From Nocardia abscessus NBRC 100374 (GTDB lineage Bacteria; Actinomycetota; Actinomycetes; Mycobacteriales; Mycobacteriaceae): a stretch of DNA of 64,000 bases. The position numbers were made by a program, and so were the translations under genes. Positions 18,950-27,571 of this stretch are shown in pieces. The notes beneath the pieces are model-generated. The model was not told where the DNA came from, searched no databases, and saw only the letters and a list, made by a program, of their open reading frames with translations. Position 1 is the first letter of the stretch. Every line of letters starts with the position of its first letter. Location: NCBI RefSeq assembly GCF_000308455.1, contig NZ_BAFP01000025.1:1-64000 (forward strand), in the 5' to 3' direction.

Positions 18950-18985
18950 TACGGTGCCGTACAGTTGATCCGTACGGTACCGTAC
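18950..18985. promoter_or_regulatory. Twin TetR operators
   Basis: Two palindromes of the form TACGG-NN-CCGTA lie 23 bases apart: one at 18950-18961 and one at 18973-18984, the second extended to a perfect 14-base palindrome GTACGGTACCGTAC (18972-18985). They sit between the DUF6463 start and the TetR gene. Confidence 0.75.
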
Positions 18986-19015
18986 AAATACGGCGCGATC
19001 AATGGAGGTGACCCG

Positions 19016-19573
19016 ATTCCGGCCATACCCCGCACAACACGAGCCCGCTGGATCGAGGCCGGACTCGAAGCCCTGGCCCGGGGAGGGCCCGACGCCGTCC
19101 GCGTCGAAACGCTCGCCGCCGAGCTCGGCGTCACGAAGGGAGGGTTCTACGGGCACTTCGACGGCCGTCCCACGGTGCTCGCCGAAATGCTCGACGAATG
19201 GGAACGTCGCTGCACGACCGAAGTCATCGCCCAGGCCGACGCCGAGGGCACCGATGCGGCCGACCGGATCCGTCGCGCGGGACGCCTGACCTTCGCGGAG
19301 GACCTGCACCGGATCGATCTCGCGGTCCGGGCCTGGGCCCGCCACGACGAGTCCGTCGCCGCTCGCCTGCGGCGTATCGACAACGAACGGATGGCGTTTC
19401 TGCGCAGGATGTTCGGGGCTTTCATCACCGACCCCGACGAGATCGAGGCACGCAGCACGCTGACCTTCGCCCTCGCGATCGGCCGCCACTTCATCGCCGC
19501 CGACCACCCCGGGTACACCACACGCGAAGCCATCCAGCTCGCCGGAGAACACCTTCTGCGTCCGCCACAGTGA
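19016..19573 (+). CDS. TetR-family regulator, probable ATT start
   Basis: About 185 residues. Helix-turn-helix (RTTRARWIEAGLEALARGGP, LGVTKGGFYGHFDGRPTVL) and a C-terminal ligand domain are normal for the TetR group that pairs with small membrane proteins. No ATG, GTG or TTG lies in frame between the operators and the conserved N-terminus. The only well-placed start is ATT 19016, seven bases after a GGAGG at 19004-19008. A TTG at 18965 is in frame but sits between the two operators and lacks a ribosome site. An ATG at 19002 is out of frame, so a sequencing error or recent frameshift is possible. Divergent from the DUF6463 gene. Confidence 0.85.
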   Translation: MPAIPRTTRARWIEAGLEALARGGPDAVRVETLAAELGVTKGGFYGHFDGRPTVLAEMLDEWERRCTTEVIAQADAEGTDAADRIRRAGRLTFAEDLHRIDLAVRAWARHDESVAARLRRIDNERMAFLRRMFGAFITDPDEIEARSTLTFALAIGRHFIAADHPGYTTREAIQLAGEHLLRPPQ

Positions 19574-19913
19574 AAGTCTTCCGCAGAGGAGTCGCCCGAC
19601 GCCCACGGACGGGAACGGCGCTGTCTGCTTCCACGTGACGGTCGGGCTCGGACTCACTACCAGTTCCCGATGGCGAAGGTGTTTCCGATAGCTCGAGCTG
19701 ATCTCAATCGTTGACGCACCGCGACCGGCAGAGGTGGCGCCGCGCGCTCGACTCGATATACGACCGCAGCCAGGAGTTATCCGTCGCCCGAGAACGGCGT
19801 ACCGCCCAACCGTCCGAACTCCGCAATCCCCCGGCGAGCCATCGTCGCGCCGCATCGCACCGGTTCGCGCGTTGCACGACACGACATTCGCGCATGCACA
19901 GAAACGGGAGACG
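19574..19913. other. Intergenic region upstream of the flavin monooxygenases
   Basis: 340 bases with no credible frame; the longer open frame into the next gene has no start signal before 19914. I see no recognisable riboswitch or strong hairpin. It should contain the promoter of the two-gene oxidoreductase operon. Confidence 0.5.
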
Positions 19914-21128
19914 ATGGCACCGAACCCACTGCATCTCGGCGTCGCGCTCGACGGAGCGGGCTGGCATCCGGCCGCGTGGCGGGAGCCGAACTCCCGGCCC
20001 GCGGAGCTGTTCAGCCCCGGCTACTGGACCGACCTGGTGCGGATAGCCGAGCGTGGACTGCTCGATTTCGTCAGCATCGACGACAGCCTCCGCATCCCCG
20101 GCGGATGGCACGCACAGACCGACGACGCCGTCGACCAGGTGCGGGCCAGGATCGATGCCCACTTGATCGCCGCGCTGGTCGCCCCGGTCACCCGGCACAT
20201 CGGCCTCATCCCGACCGTGACGACCACGCACACCGAGCCTTTCCACGTCTCCAAGGCGATCGCCACCCTGGATTACACCTCGCGTGGCCGGTCGGGCTGG
20301 CAGGCAAGAGTGTCCGGAACCGCCGAGGAGGCAGCCCATTTCGGACGCCGCGAACTGCGCGACCTCACCCCCGGCGAAATCGCGCAGGCGGTCGCGTCCG
20401 GCACTTTTCCCGGCCATGTCCGCGACCTGTTCGACGAAGCCGCCGACGCGGTCGAGGTGGTGCGGCGGCTGTGGGACAGCTGGGAGGACGACGCCGAGAT
20501 CCGTGACGTGGCCACCCGCCGCTTCATCGATCGCGACAAACTGCACTACATCGACTTCGAGGGCCGCTTCTTCAGCGTCCGAGGCCCGTCGATCACACCG
20601 CGTCCGCCCCAAGGGCAGCCGGTGGTGGCGGCGCTGGCGCACGCCCCGCTGGTCTACGAATTCGCCGCCCGCGGCGCGGATCTGGTGTTCGTGACGCCAC
20701 CTCGCGAGACCGGTCCGTCCGCCGTCCTGGAGCAGGTCGCGGCCGCGGCGGCACGAGTGGAGCGCGACGGCGAGCCGCTACGGGTCTTCGCCGATCTGAC
20801 CGTTTTCCTCGACACCGACCAGGAGACCGGTCCGCAGCGCCTGACGCGGTTGAGCGAAATCGCGGGGAGCGAGTTCGATGCCGACGCGGCAATTTTCGCG
20901 GGCAGCGCCGATGAGCTCGCCGAACTGCTCACCGACTGGAGCGGGCAGGGACTCGACGGATTCCGATTGCGGCCCGGTGTAGCGGTCGATGACCTGGTAG
21001 CTATCACCGACCGGCTCGTCCCGGCACTGCAACACCGCGGCGTATTCCGCTCCGGCTATCCGGACGGTTCGCTGCGCGCACTGCTCGGTTTGCCCACCGA
21101 CGTTCCCAACCGTTACGCGACTGCCTGA
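19914..21128 (+). CDS. LLM-class flavin-dependent oxidoreductase
   Basis: 404 residues from ATG 19914, which has GGGAG four bases upstream (19906-19910). It has the luciferase-like monooxygenase fold: LHLGVALDGAGWHPAAW at the N-terminus, TSRGRSGWQARVSG near residue 125, and GPSITPRPPQGQPVVAAL in the second half. This group uses reduced FMN or F420 to oxidise small organic compounds, often sulfur-containing. Followed after 13 bases by a second, distantly related family member, so the two form an operon. Substrate unknown. Confidence 0.9.
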   Translation: MAPNPLHLGVALDGAGWHPAAWREPNSRPAELFSPGYWTDLVRIAERGLLDFVSIDDSLRIPGGWHAQTDDAVDQVRARIDAHLIAALVAPVTRHIGLIPTVTTTHTEPFHVSKAIATLDYTSRGRSGWQARVSGTAEEAAHFGRRELRDLTPGEIAQAVASGTFPGHVRDLFDEAADAVEVVRRLWDSWEDDAEIRDVATRRFIDRDKLHYIDFEGRFFSVRGPSITPRPPQGQPVVAALAHAPLVYEFAARGADLVFVTPPRETGPSAVLEQVAAAAARVERDGEPLRVFADLTVFLDTDQETGPQRLTRLSEIAGSEFDADAAIFAGSADELAELLTDWSGQGLDGFRLRPGVAVDDLVAITDRLVPALQHRGVFRSGYPDGSLRALLGLPTDVPNRYATA

Positions 21129-21141
21129 GCGAGGTCACCTT

Positions 21142-22503
21142 ATGAGCACCCCCCGTAAGCAGGTCATCCTGGGCGCCTACCTCGGCGGCGTCAACCATCA
21201 CACCGCCTGGTGGCATCCCGAGGCGGGCAGTCAGATCGATTTCAGCAGTTTCGAACACACCGCGCGCACCGCCGAACGCGGCAAATTCGATTTCTTCTTC
21301 CTCGCCGAAGGGCTCATCCTGCGGGAGCGCGCGGGCAAGATCTTCGACCAGGACATCATCGGCCGCCCGGACACCCTCACCGTCTTGGCCTCGATCGCCG
21401 CCGTCACCGAGCATCTGGGGCTCGCGGGCACGATCAACACCACCTTCAACGAGCCCTACGAGCTGGCCCGGCAGTTCGCGAGCCTCGATCACCTGTCCGG
21501 CGGCCGGGCCGCCTGGAACGTGGTGACCTCCTTCGACGCTTTCACCGGACAGAACTTCCGGCGCGGCGGATTCCTCGATCCGGCCGACCGGTACGCGCGG
21601 GCCGAGGAGACACTGAACGCCGTTCGCGCACTGTGGGATTCGTGGGACGCCGCGGACATCGCCGCCGACAAGGGCTCCGGACGGTTCCTCGCCCGGCCGG
21701 ACGCGGGCGCGTTCGCCTTCCACGGCAGCCAGTTCGACATCTCCGGTCGTTTCACCGTGCCGCGCAGCCCGCAGGGCAGGCCGGTGATCCTGCAGGCCGG
21801 TGTGTCACCCCAAGGACGCGCGTTCGCCGCGGCGAATGCCGACGCCATCTTCTCCCCGTACGGCAAGCAGCCGGAGGCCGCGGACTTCTACCGCGACATC
21901 AAATCGCGCGCGGTGGCGGCGGGACGCGCGGCCGACGACATCAAGATCCTGCCCTCGGCGAGCTTCGTTCTCGGTGACACCGAGGCCGAGGCGATCGAGA
22001 AGTATCACGCCATCCGCGATGAACAGGTCACCGGCCAGACCGCGCTGATTCTGCTGGAACAGATCTGGAACCGTGACTTGTCCGGCTACGACCCGGAGGG
22101 CCCGGTACCCGATATCGACCCCGATCCCGATGCTCCGCCGATCATTCAGGGCCGCGCCTTCGTCCACCAGGATCGCTTCGCCACTGCCGAACGTCTGCGC
22201 CAGGTCGCCGAGGCGAAGAAACTCGGTTTGCGTGAGGTGGTGATCGACCAGTTCGAACGCGGCGCCCTGGTCGGAACTCCCAGCCGGATCGCCGAGCAGA
22301 TCGACGCATTCGTCCAGGACGACGGCTCCGACGGGTTCATCCTCGGATCACATCTGGTGCCCTGGGGTCTGGACGAATTCGTCGACAAGGTGGTGCCGCT
22401 GCTGCAAGAGCGCGGCGTGCTGCGCACCGAATACACCGGGACCACGCTGCGCGACAATCTCGGTCTCCCGAACGTGCGGTCGACGGTGGCGGCTCGCACC
22501 TGA
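21142..22503 (+). CDS. NtaA/SnaA/DszA-type FMNH2-dependent monooxygenase
   Basis: 453 residues. The family signature is clear: GAYLGGVNHHTAWWHPEAG, RGKFDFFFLAEGL, then LDHLSGGRAAWNVVTS, NFRRGGFLDPADRYARAEE and SPQGRPVILQAGVSPQGR. Members oxidise nitrilotriacetate, dibenzothiophene sulfone or long alkanes with FMNH2 from a separate reductase; no reductase gene is adjacent. Its pairing with another LLM oxidoreductase suggests a sulfur- or amine-scavenging role. Confidence 0.92.
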   Translation: MSTPRKQVILGAYLGGVNHHTAWWHPEAGSQIDFSSFEHTARTAERGKFDFFFLAEGLILRERAGKIFDQDIIGRPDTLTVLASIAAVTEHLGLAGTINTTFNEPYELARQFASLDHLSGGRAAWNVVTSFDAFTGQNFRRGGFLDPADRYARAEETLNAVRALWDSWDAADIAADKGSGRFLARPDAGAFAFHGSQFDISGRFTVPRSPQGRPVILQAGVSPQGRAFAAANADAIFSPYGKQPEAADFYRDIKSRAVAAGRAADDIKILPSASFVLGDTEAEAIEKYHAIRDEQVTGQTALILLEQIWNRDLSGYDPEGPVPDIDPDPDAPPIIQGRAFVHQDRFATAERLRQVAEAKKLGLREVVIDQFERGALVGTPSRIAEQIDAFVQDDGSDGFILGSHLVPWGLDEFVDKVVPLLQERGVLRTEYTGTTLRDNLGLPNVRSTVAART

Positions 22504-22599
22504 GTTCCGCCGCCTGCCGAACAGCGGAGACCACTCGTGTTGTCCGGTGCGGGCGTCGCTTTTCGGCACGGGCGGCGGCGGGCCCGATCACGGGGTGCC

Positions 22600-23139
22600 G
22601 TGGCGCCTGCCGAGCTCGCTCAGAGTCTCGAGTGCGTCCTCGAGCGAGCGGACGTAGAGCACCTCAGCGACCCGCAACTGCACCGGTCCTACCGGTACTG
22701 CAGGCAGCTCAACGCGCGCCACGGAAAGACCTTCTTCCTGGCGACCCGATTGCTCGCACCGGATCAACGCCCCGCCGTGCACGCCTTGTACGGATTCGCG
22801 CGCCGAGCCGACGACATCCTCGACGAATTCGACCCGCGCCGCGGCACCGCCGAAAGAGCCCAGGAGCTGGATGCCCTCGCCGGGCACTTCCGCGAACGCC
22901 GGGCCACCGCCGACGCCGTTCTGCCCGCGGTTGTCGATACCGCCGATCGCTATGGGATACCAGCGGTCCTGTTCGATGCTTTCCTCGCATCGATGCGGAT
23001 GGATCTGAGCGTCGATCGCATCGAGGACAGCGATTTCGCCGTGTTCGACCGTCGCGCCACCGTGCCGAACCGGCGGCGAGCGCAGGTCGGTATCACCGGG
23101 CTCGTCAAGGCATGGTGGGCGCGCCGAGTGGATCGGTGA
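22600..23139 (+). pseudogene. Truncated phytoene/squalene synthase (crtB-like)
   Basis: The frame contains the N-terminal half of a CrtB-type prenyl synthase: LHRSYRYCRQLNARHGKTFFLATRLL, HALYGFARRADDILDEFD with the first Asp-rich motif, and FDAFLASMRMDL. At about base 23030 similarity stops abruptly and the frame ends in unrelated residues, without the second Asp-rich motif or the C-terminal half. I did not find the missing half in other frames before the next gene. It is therefore most likely inactive, cut by a deletion. No other carotenoid genes lie nearby. Confidence 0.8.
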
Positions 23140-23231
23140 CGGTTCCGGCGGGGACGTGGCGAGTCCTGTTGCCCCGCTCGCGAAGTACATTGTGCGCCAG
23201 CGCGAGAGATAACCATCAGTATCCTGATGTC

Positions 23232-23813
23232 GTGATTACGCTCAGGAAAGAAGACGGCGCCGCAGACCTCGCAGGTATCTCGAAGTTGAGTGTGGGGGTG
23301 AGCTGGGATCCGTCCTCCGGCACGAGCGGCGGGGCACTCGGCTGGGCGCGCCGCAAAAAAGGTGTGGATCTCGATCTGATCGCCGTCCTCATGCAGGGCA
23401 ACGAGCCGGTGCGCTTCGCTGGGCTCGATTCGCTGGATCCCTTGGGCAACGGCTCGGTCGCGCACACCGGCGACGAGCAGACCGGCGCCGCTTCCGGTGA
23501 CGACGAGACCATCCACGTGACCTTCGGCGACGTGCCCACCGCGATCGACGCGATCATCTTCGTCGCCGCCGCCTTCAAGAAGGGCACCTCCTTCGAGAAG
23601 GCGAACAACATCTCCTTCCGGATCTACGACGCGTCCGGCGGCAACAGCCAGCAAGTCGCCGATATCTGGCCCTCACTGCTCGGCACCGACAACGCCAATG
23701 CGGTCGCCCGCGCCTTCCGCAACGGCAACCAGTGGCAGCTGGAAGTCCTCAACCGCCAAGGAAAGATCAAGCAGGGCGACATGCAGGCGCTACTGCGCTT
23801 CGCCATGCAGTAG
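23232..23813 (+). CDS. TerD-family protein
   Basis: 193 residues from GTG 23232, chosen because the family begins exactly at (M)ITLRKEDGAADL. It shows the calcium-binding beta-sandwich features of TerD: LSVGVSWDP, DLDLIAVLMQGNEPVRF, DDETIHVTFGDVPTAIDAIIFVAA and FRIYDASGGNSQQVA. TerD proteins bind Ca2+ and are tied to tellurite resistance and stress responses, though the exact role is unsettled. It stands alone here, without other ter genes. The ribosome site is weak. Confidence 0.9.
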   Translation: MITLRKEDGAADLAGISKLSVGVSWDPSSGTSGGALGWARRKKGVDLDLIAVLMQGNEPVRFAGLDSLDPLGNGSVAHTGDEQTGAASGDDETIHVTFGDVPTAIDAIIFVAAAFKKGTSFEKANNISFRIYDASGGNSQQVADIWPSLLGTDNANAVARAFRNGNQWQLEVLNRQGKIKQGDMQALLRFAMQ

Positions 23814-23910
23814 CGACAATGCCTGCGGCGGCAACGATTGTCCACGTCGTCGAATCGCCCTGATCCGCGGATTTCGACAATCGCCGGACGGGCTTGGTTA
23901 CCCTGGGCCC

Positions 23911-25260
23911 ATGCGATCTCGGTTCCGTCGGTACGTCCTGGCCGCGCTCGCCGCCGCGGCATCCACACTGCTGCTGGCCACCCAGTCCCCGGCCACCCCG
24001 CTGATCCAGCCGGTCGCGGGTCCGGCGCCGCTGGGCTCGGACTTCCTCTGGGGCGTGTCCACCTCGGGATTCCAGTCCGAAGGCCATGCGCCCGACAGCA
24101 ATTGGACGCGGTACGTCGCCGGTACCCCGGGCTACGACGAGCTTCGCGATTCGGTCGACTTCTACGACCGTTACGCCTCGGACATCCGGCTCGCCGCCGA
24201 TCTCGGCGTGCAGGTGTTCCGGATCGGGATCGAATGGGCCCGACTGCAACCCGCCCCTGGGGTGTGGGACGAGAGCGCATTTCGCTTCTACGATGCGGTC
24301 ATCGCGAGCGTCGAGCAGGCCGGGATGCGCCCCATGATCACGCTGGATCACTGGGTCTACCCCGGCTGGGCCGTCGACCGCGGCGGTTGGCGCAATCCGC
24401 GGATGGTCGAGGACTGGCTGGCCAACATGCGCAACGTCGTCGACCGCTACGCCTCCCGCAATCCGCTGTGGGTCACCGTGAACGAGCCCGTCGCCTACAT
24501 CATGCACGAGGTGCGCCGAGGCGCCGCGGATGCCGGAGAGATGCTGGAACGGGTCGCGCAGGCACACAATGTCATCTACGACTACATCCACCAGAAGCAG
24601 CCGGGCGCCCAGGTGACCAGCAATGTCGGCTATGTGGCCGGCTCCGAGGCCCAGGTCAACGGTCCGTTGGTCGACCGCATCGGCGACCGGCTCGACTACG
24701 TGGGCGTCGACTACTACTTCGCCTACGATCCGGCCCAGTCGCTGATCGAGTCCATCATGCGGGCCAGCGGCTCGGCGATGCCGAACCTGCCGGGGCCGCA
24801 GATCTGGGACCTGCCGCTGCGCACCGAGGGCATCTACTATGCGCTGCAATTCTATTCGCGCCGATTCCCGGGCAAGCCGCTCTACATCGTCGAGAACGGC
24901 ATGCCCACGGAGAACGGCCGTCCACGCGCCGACGGCTACACCCGCGGCGATCACCTGCGCGACACCGTCTATTGGCTGCAACGCGCCAAGGCCGACGGTA
25001 TGAACGTCATGGGCTACAACTACTGGAGCCTCACCGACAACTACGAATGGGGCAGCTACACCCCACGATTCGGCCTCTACACCGTGGACGTGCGCACCGA
25101 CCCCGCTCTGACCCGCCGCCCCACCGACGCCGTCGGCGCCTACACCCAGATCATCGGCGCGGGCGGAGTCCCCGACAACTACCGTCCCACCCGCGGCCCG
25201 GCCATCTGCTTGTTCGTCGATCCCCCGGCCAGCTGCCTCTCCCCGGTAGCGGATAGATAG
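23911..25260 (+). CDS. Secreted glycoside hydrolase family 1 (beta-glucosidase type)
   Basis: 449 residues from ATG 23911, with a signal peptide (RRYVLAALAAAASTLLLATQ). The GH1 fold is clear: DFLWGVSTSGFQSEG near the N-terminus, the acid/base in TVNEPVAY (about residue 192) and the nucleophile in YIVENGMP (about 330), then GYNYWSLTDNYEWGSYTPRFGLY. It should hydrolyse beta-glucosides or related beta-linked sugars outside the membrane. An extracytoplasmic GH1 is less common than the cytoplasmic form. No sugar transporter is adjacent. Confidence 0.92.
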   Translation: MRSRFRRYVLAALAAAASTLLLATQSPATPLIQPVAGPAPLGSDFLWGVSTSGFQSEGHAPDSNWTRYVAGTPGYDELRDSVDFYDRYASDIRLAADLGVQVFRIGIEWARLQPAPGVWDESAFRFYDAVIASVEQAGMRPMITLDHWVYPGWAVDRGGWRNPRMVEDWLANMRNVVDRYASRNPLWVTVNEPVAYIMHEVRRGAADAGEMLERVAQAHNVIYDYIHQKQPGAQVTSNVGYVAGSEAQVNGPLVDRIGDRLDYVGVDYYFAYDPAQSLIESIMRASGSAMPNLPGPQIWDLPLRTEGIYYALQFYSRRFPGKPLYIVENGMPTENGRPRADGYTRGDHLRDTVYWLQRAKADGMNVMGYNYWSLTDNYEWGSYTPRFGLYTVDVRTDPALTRRPTDAVGAYTQIIGAGGVPDNYRPTRGPAICLFVDPPASCLSPVADR

Positions 25261-25311
25261 CCGCTGGTCCGTCGCCGGTGCGCACCGGGTCCTCGCGCTC
25301 CGGTCGGCGCC

Positions 25312-26139
25312 CTAAGGCGTGCGCCATTTCTCGTCGGCCAGCAGGGTGCTGGCCTGTGGGCCCATGAGGAGCATGCCGCCGTCCACGACGTAGGACGCGC
25401 CGGTGATATAGCTCGCCGCCGGTGTGGCCAGGAACGCCACTACGGCGGCGACCTCCTTGGCGTGACCGGTTCGCCCCAGCGGTACGCCGGGGCGGTGCTG
25501 CTCCCGCGGATCGGCGTCTTCCTGACCGGTCATCGGCGTCGAGATCTCGCCCGGCGCCACCGAATTGACTGTGATGTCGTGCTCGGCGAGTTCCAGTGCC
25601 AGCACTTTCGTCAGTGCCCCGAGGCCCGCTTTGGCGGCACAGTACGGCGCCGCGCCGACCCGCGGCGCGTGTTCGTGCACGCTGGTGATGTTGATGATCC
25701 GGCCACCGCCCCCCGCGGCGATCATGTGTTCGGCGGCGCGCCGCGCGCAGAGAAACGGTCCGTCGAGATCGACCGACAGCACGTGCCGCCAGACGTCGAA
25801 GTCCATGTCCATCACCTTCTGAGCCGATCCGGTGCCTGCGCAGTTCACCAGCACGTCGAGACCGCCCAATTCCTCGGCGAGTTCATCGATGACCGGCGCG
25901 GCGGTCGACGGATCCGACAAGTCGAGGCGGCGCACGGCGGCGGTCCTGCCCTGCTCGCGCACCTGCGCCGCAGTGTCCTGCGCACCCTGCTCGTCGCCGC
26001 GGAACGTCAGCCCGACATCGGTCCCGCCCGCGGCGAGTGCGACCGCGATCGCCGCACCGATGCCGGAGTCTCCCCCGGTGACCACCGCTCGCCGCGGAGT
26101 GCCTGCCCGATCTTCCGGAAGTGGAGCTGTAGTAGCCAT
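25312..26139 (-). CDS. Short-chain dehydrogenase/reductase
   Basis: 275 residues. It carries the cofactor motif TGGDSGIG, the NCAG motif, catalytic Ser in ITSVHEHAPR and Tyr-Lys in APYCAAKAG, and the C-terminal GASYVVDGGM typical of classical SDRs. The dinucleotide region suggests NADPH or NAD use in a glucose-1-dehydrogenase or 3-ketoacyl reductase-like enzyme; the substrate cannot be assigned. Convergent with the GH1 gene and divergent from the leader/epimerase pair. Confidence 0.92.
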   Translation of the reverse strand: MATTAPLPEDRAGTPRRAVVTGGDSGIGAAIAVALAAGGTDVGLTFRGDEQGAQDTAAQVREQGRTAAVRRLDLSDPSTAAPVIDELAEELGGLDVLVNCAGTGSAQKVMDMDFDVWRHVLSVDLDGPFLCARRAAEHMIAAGGGGRIINITSVHEHAPRVGAAPYCAAKAGLGALTKVLALELAEHDITVNSVAPGEISTPMTGQEDADPREQHRPGVPLGRTGHAKEVAAVVAFLATPAASYITGASYVVDGGMLLMGPQASTLLADEKWRTP

Positions 26140-26284
26140 GCTCCGCGACTACCCGGCCGGGCACAGGCCACACCCGGGCACCGTCCTCACCACGGATCCG
26201 GCCGCCGCGCCCGGAACGTCCTCCCGACGTTACGACCTCCGATTCCGGGTACCCGCCCTGGAACGAGCCGAGAGGAGGCCGGAC

Positions 26285-26338
26285 ATGACGGTGGATACTC
26301 CGCTGGGCCCAACCCGGTCCGAGCGGCGTGCCGGATGA
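26285..26338 (+). CDS. 17-residue leader peptide coupled to the epimerase gene
   Basis: A short frame (MTVDTPLGPTRSERRAG) with a very strong Shine-Dalgarno, GAGAGGAGG, six bases upstream of its ATG. Its stop overlaps the start of the next gene (ATGA at 26335-26338), while that gene has no good ribosome site of its own. This arrangement strongly suggests that translation of the epimerase depends on re-initiation after this leader. Confidence 0.6.
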   Translation: MTVDTPLGPTRSERRAG

Positions 26339-27414
26339 AGGTGGTCGTCACGGGCGCCAGCGGCAACGTCGGCACGGCGTTGCTGCGCACGCTGCGTGCG
26401 GACGATTGCGAGATTGTGGGAATCGCCCGCCGCACGCCGGATCTCGCATACGAACCCTATTCGGCCGCCCGGTGGATAGCCTGCGATATCGGGACCGACG
26501 ATGCGGTCGAGACGCTGCGTGCCGCCTGTGCGGGCGCCGACGCCCTCGTGCATCTGGCGTGGGCGATCCATCCGCGGCGCGAAGACCCGCCGATGCGCAG
26601 GACCAACCTGATCGGCACCGAGAACGTGCTGCATGCCGTGGCGGAAACGGCGGTGCCCCATCTCGTCGCCGCCTCCTCGTGCGCCGCCTACGCGCCGGCC
26701 GAGCGGTGGCGGCGGGTATCCGAAGAATGGCGAACATTCGGGGTGCCCGGCAGTGCCTACAGCATCGCGAAGGCGGAGTTGGAGACGCGATTGAACCGTT
26801 TCGAGGCCGACCACCCCGAAATCCGCACGGCGCGCATTCGGCCGTGCGGCATAGCTGGGGGCGAGGCGGCCGCCGAACTGGGCGACTGGATTCTGCCGCC
26901 GTGGTTGCCACGGCGGCTGCTCGGCGGGCGTCTGCTGCCCGTACCGCTGTGGCGTGAGTTCCGGCTGCAATTGGTGCACAGCTGCGATGTGGCTTCGGCG
27001 ATTCGGCGAATAGTCCGCCGCCGCGCGGAGGGAGCGTTCAACCTTTCCGCCGAACCGTGCCTACGGGCGGACGCGCTCGCGGCGATATTCGGGGGTTTCC
27101 ACCTACCGGTGCCACGACGAGTGCTCGATGCGGACGCCTGGCCGGGATGGTGGACCGGGCTCGCGCCCTTGCACCCCGCGTGGCTCGAACTTGCCGACCG
27201 CACCTCGCTGGTCGACTCCGCGAAGGCGCGGCGTGAGCTCGGCTGGGTTCCGCGTCACGGCGCGGGCGAGGTCTGCGCGGAACTGGTGTCCGCGCTGAGT
27301 GCCGGGCAGACCGGCCACAGCCCGCCCCTGGCGCCCGCCCGGCGGGTTCGGGTCGGCCATCCGTCCCACCAAAGCCAACGCCCACCCGGGAAGCACCGGC
27401 GTGACTGCGGGTGA
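26335..27414 (+). CDS. NAD-dependent epimerase/dehydratase (extended SDR)
   Basis: 359 residues. The Rossmann motif VVVTGASGNVGTALL opens the protein; LVHLAWAIHP, TENVLHA, the catalytic SSCAAYAP and YSIAKAELE (Tyr-Lys) follow. The last 40 residues are proline- and arginine-rich and unlike the family. Related actinobacterial proteins act on nucleotide sugars or cell-wall precursors, but the substrate here is unknown. Start chosen at ATG 26335 since the fold begins there; it is coupled to the 17-residue leader. Confidence 0.9.
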   Translation: MKVVVTGASGNVGTALLRTLRADDCEIVGIARRTPDLAYEPYSAARWIACDIGTDDAVETLRAACAGADALVHLAWAIHPRREDPPMRRTNLIGTENVLHAVAETAVPHLVAASSCAAYAPAERWRRVSEEWRTFGVPGSAYSIAKAELETRLNRFEADHPEIRTARIRPCGIAGGEAAAELGDWILPPWLPRRLLGGRLLPVPLWREFRLQLVHSCDVASAIRRIVRRRAEGAFNLSAEPCLRADALAAIFGGFHLPVPRRVLDADAWPGWWTGLAPLHPAWLELADRTSLVDSAKARRELGWVPRHGAGEVCAELVSALSAGQTGHSPPLAPARRVRVGHPSHQSQRPPGKHRRDCG

Positions 27415-27571
27415 CGGTCCCCCGTGGCACTTCGTGTCGTTGCGAACGACCCGCTACCGGAGCCCGTATCGTCGCCACGGAATCGAGTAACGCATCTCTT
27501 TCTCGTCCTGCGCTGGACAAGGCATGAAAGCCGCGCTGGAGGAACGGCCGGCCATACTGGTAAGGAGAGCG

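Noticed and set aside
25275..25288. Palindrome CCGGTGCGCACCGG after the GH1 gene as a terminator
   Set aside because: It has no loop and is short; not a convincing hairpin.
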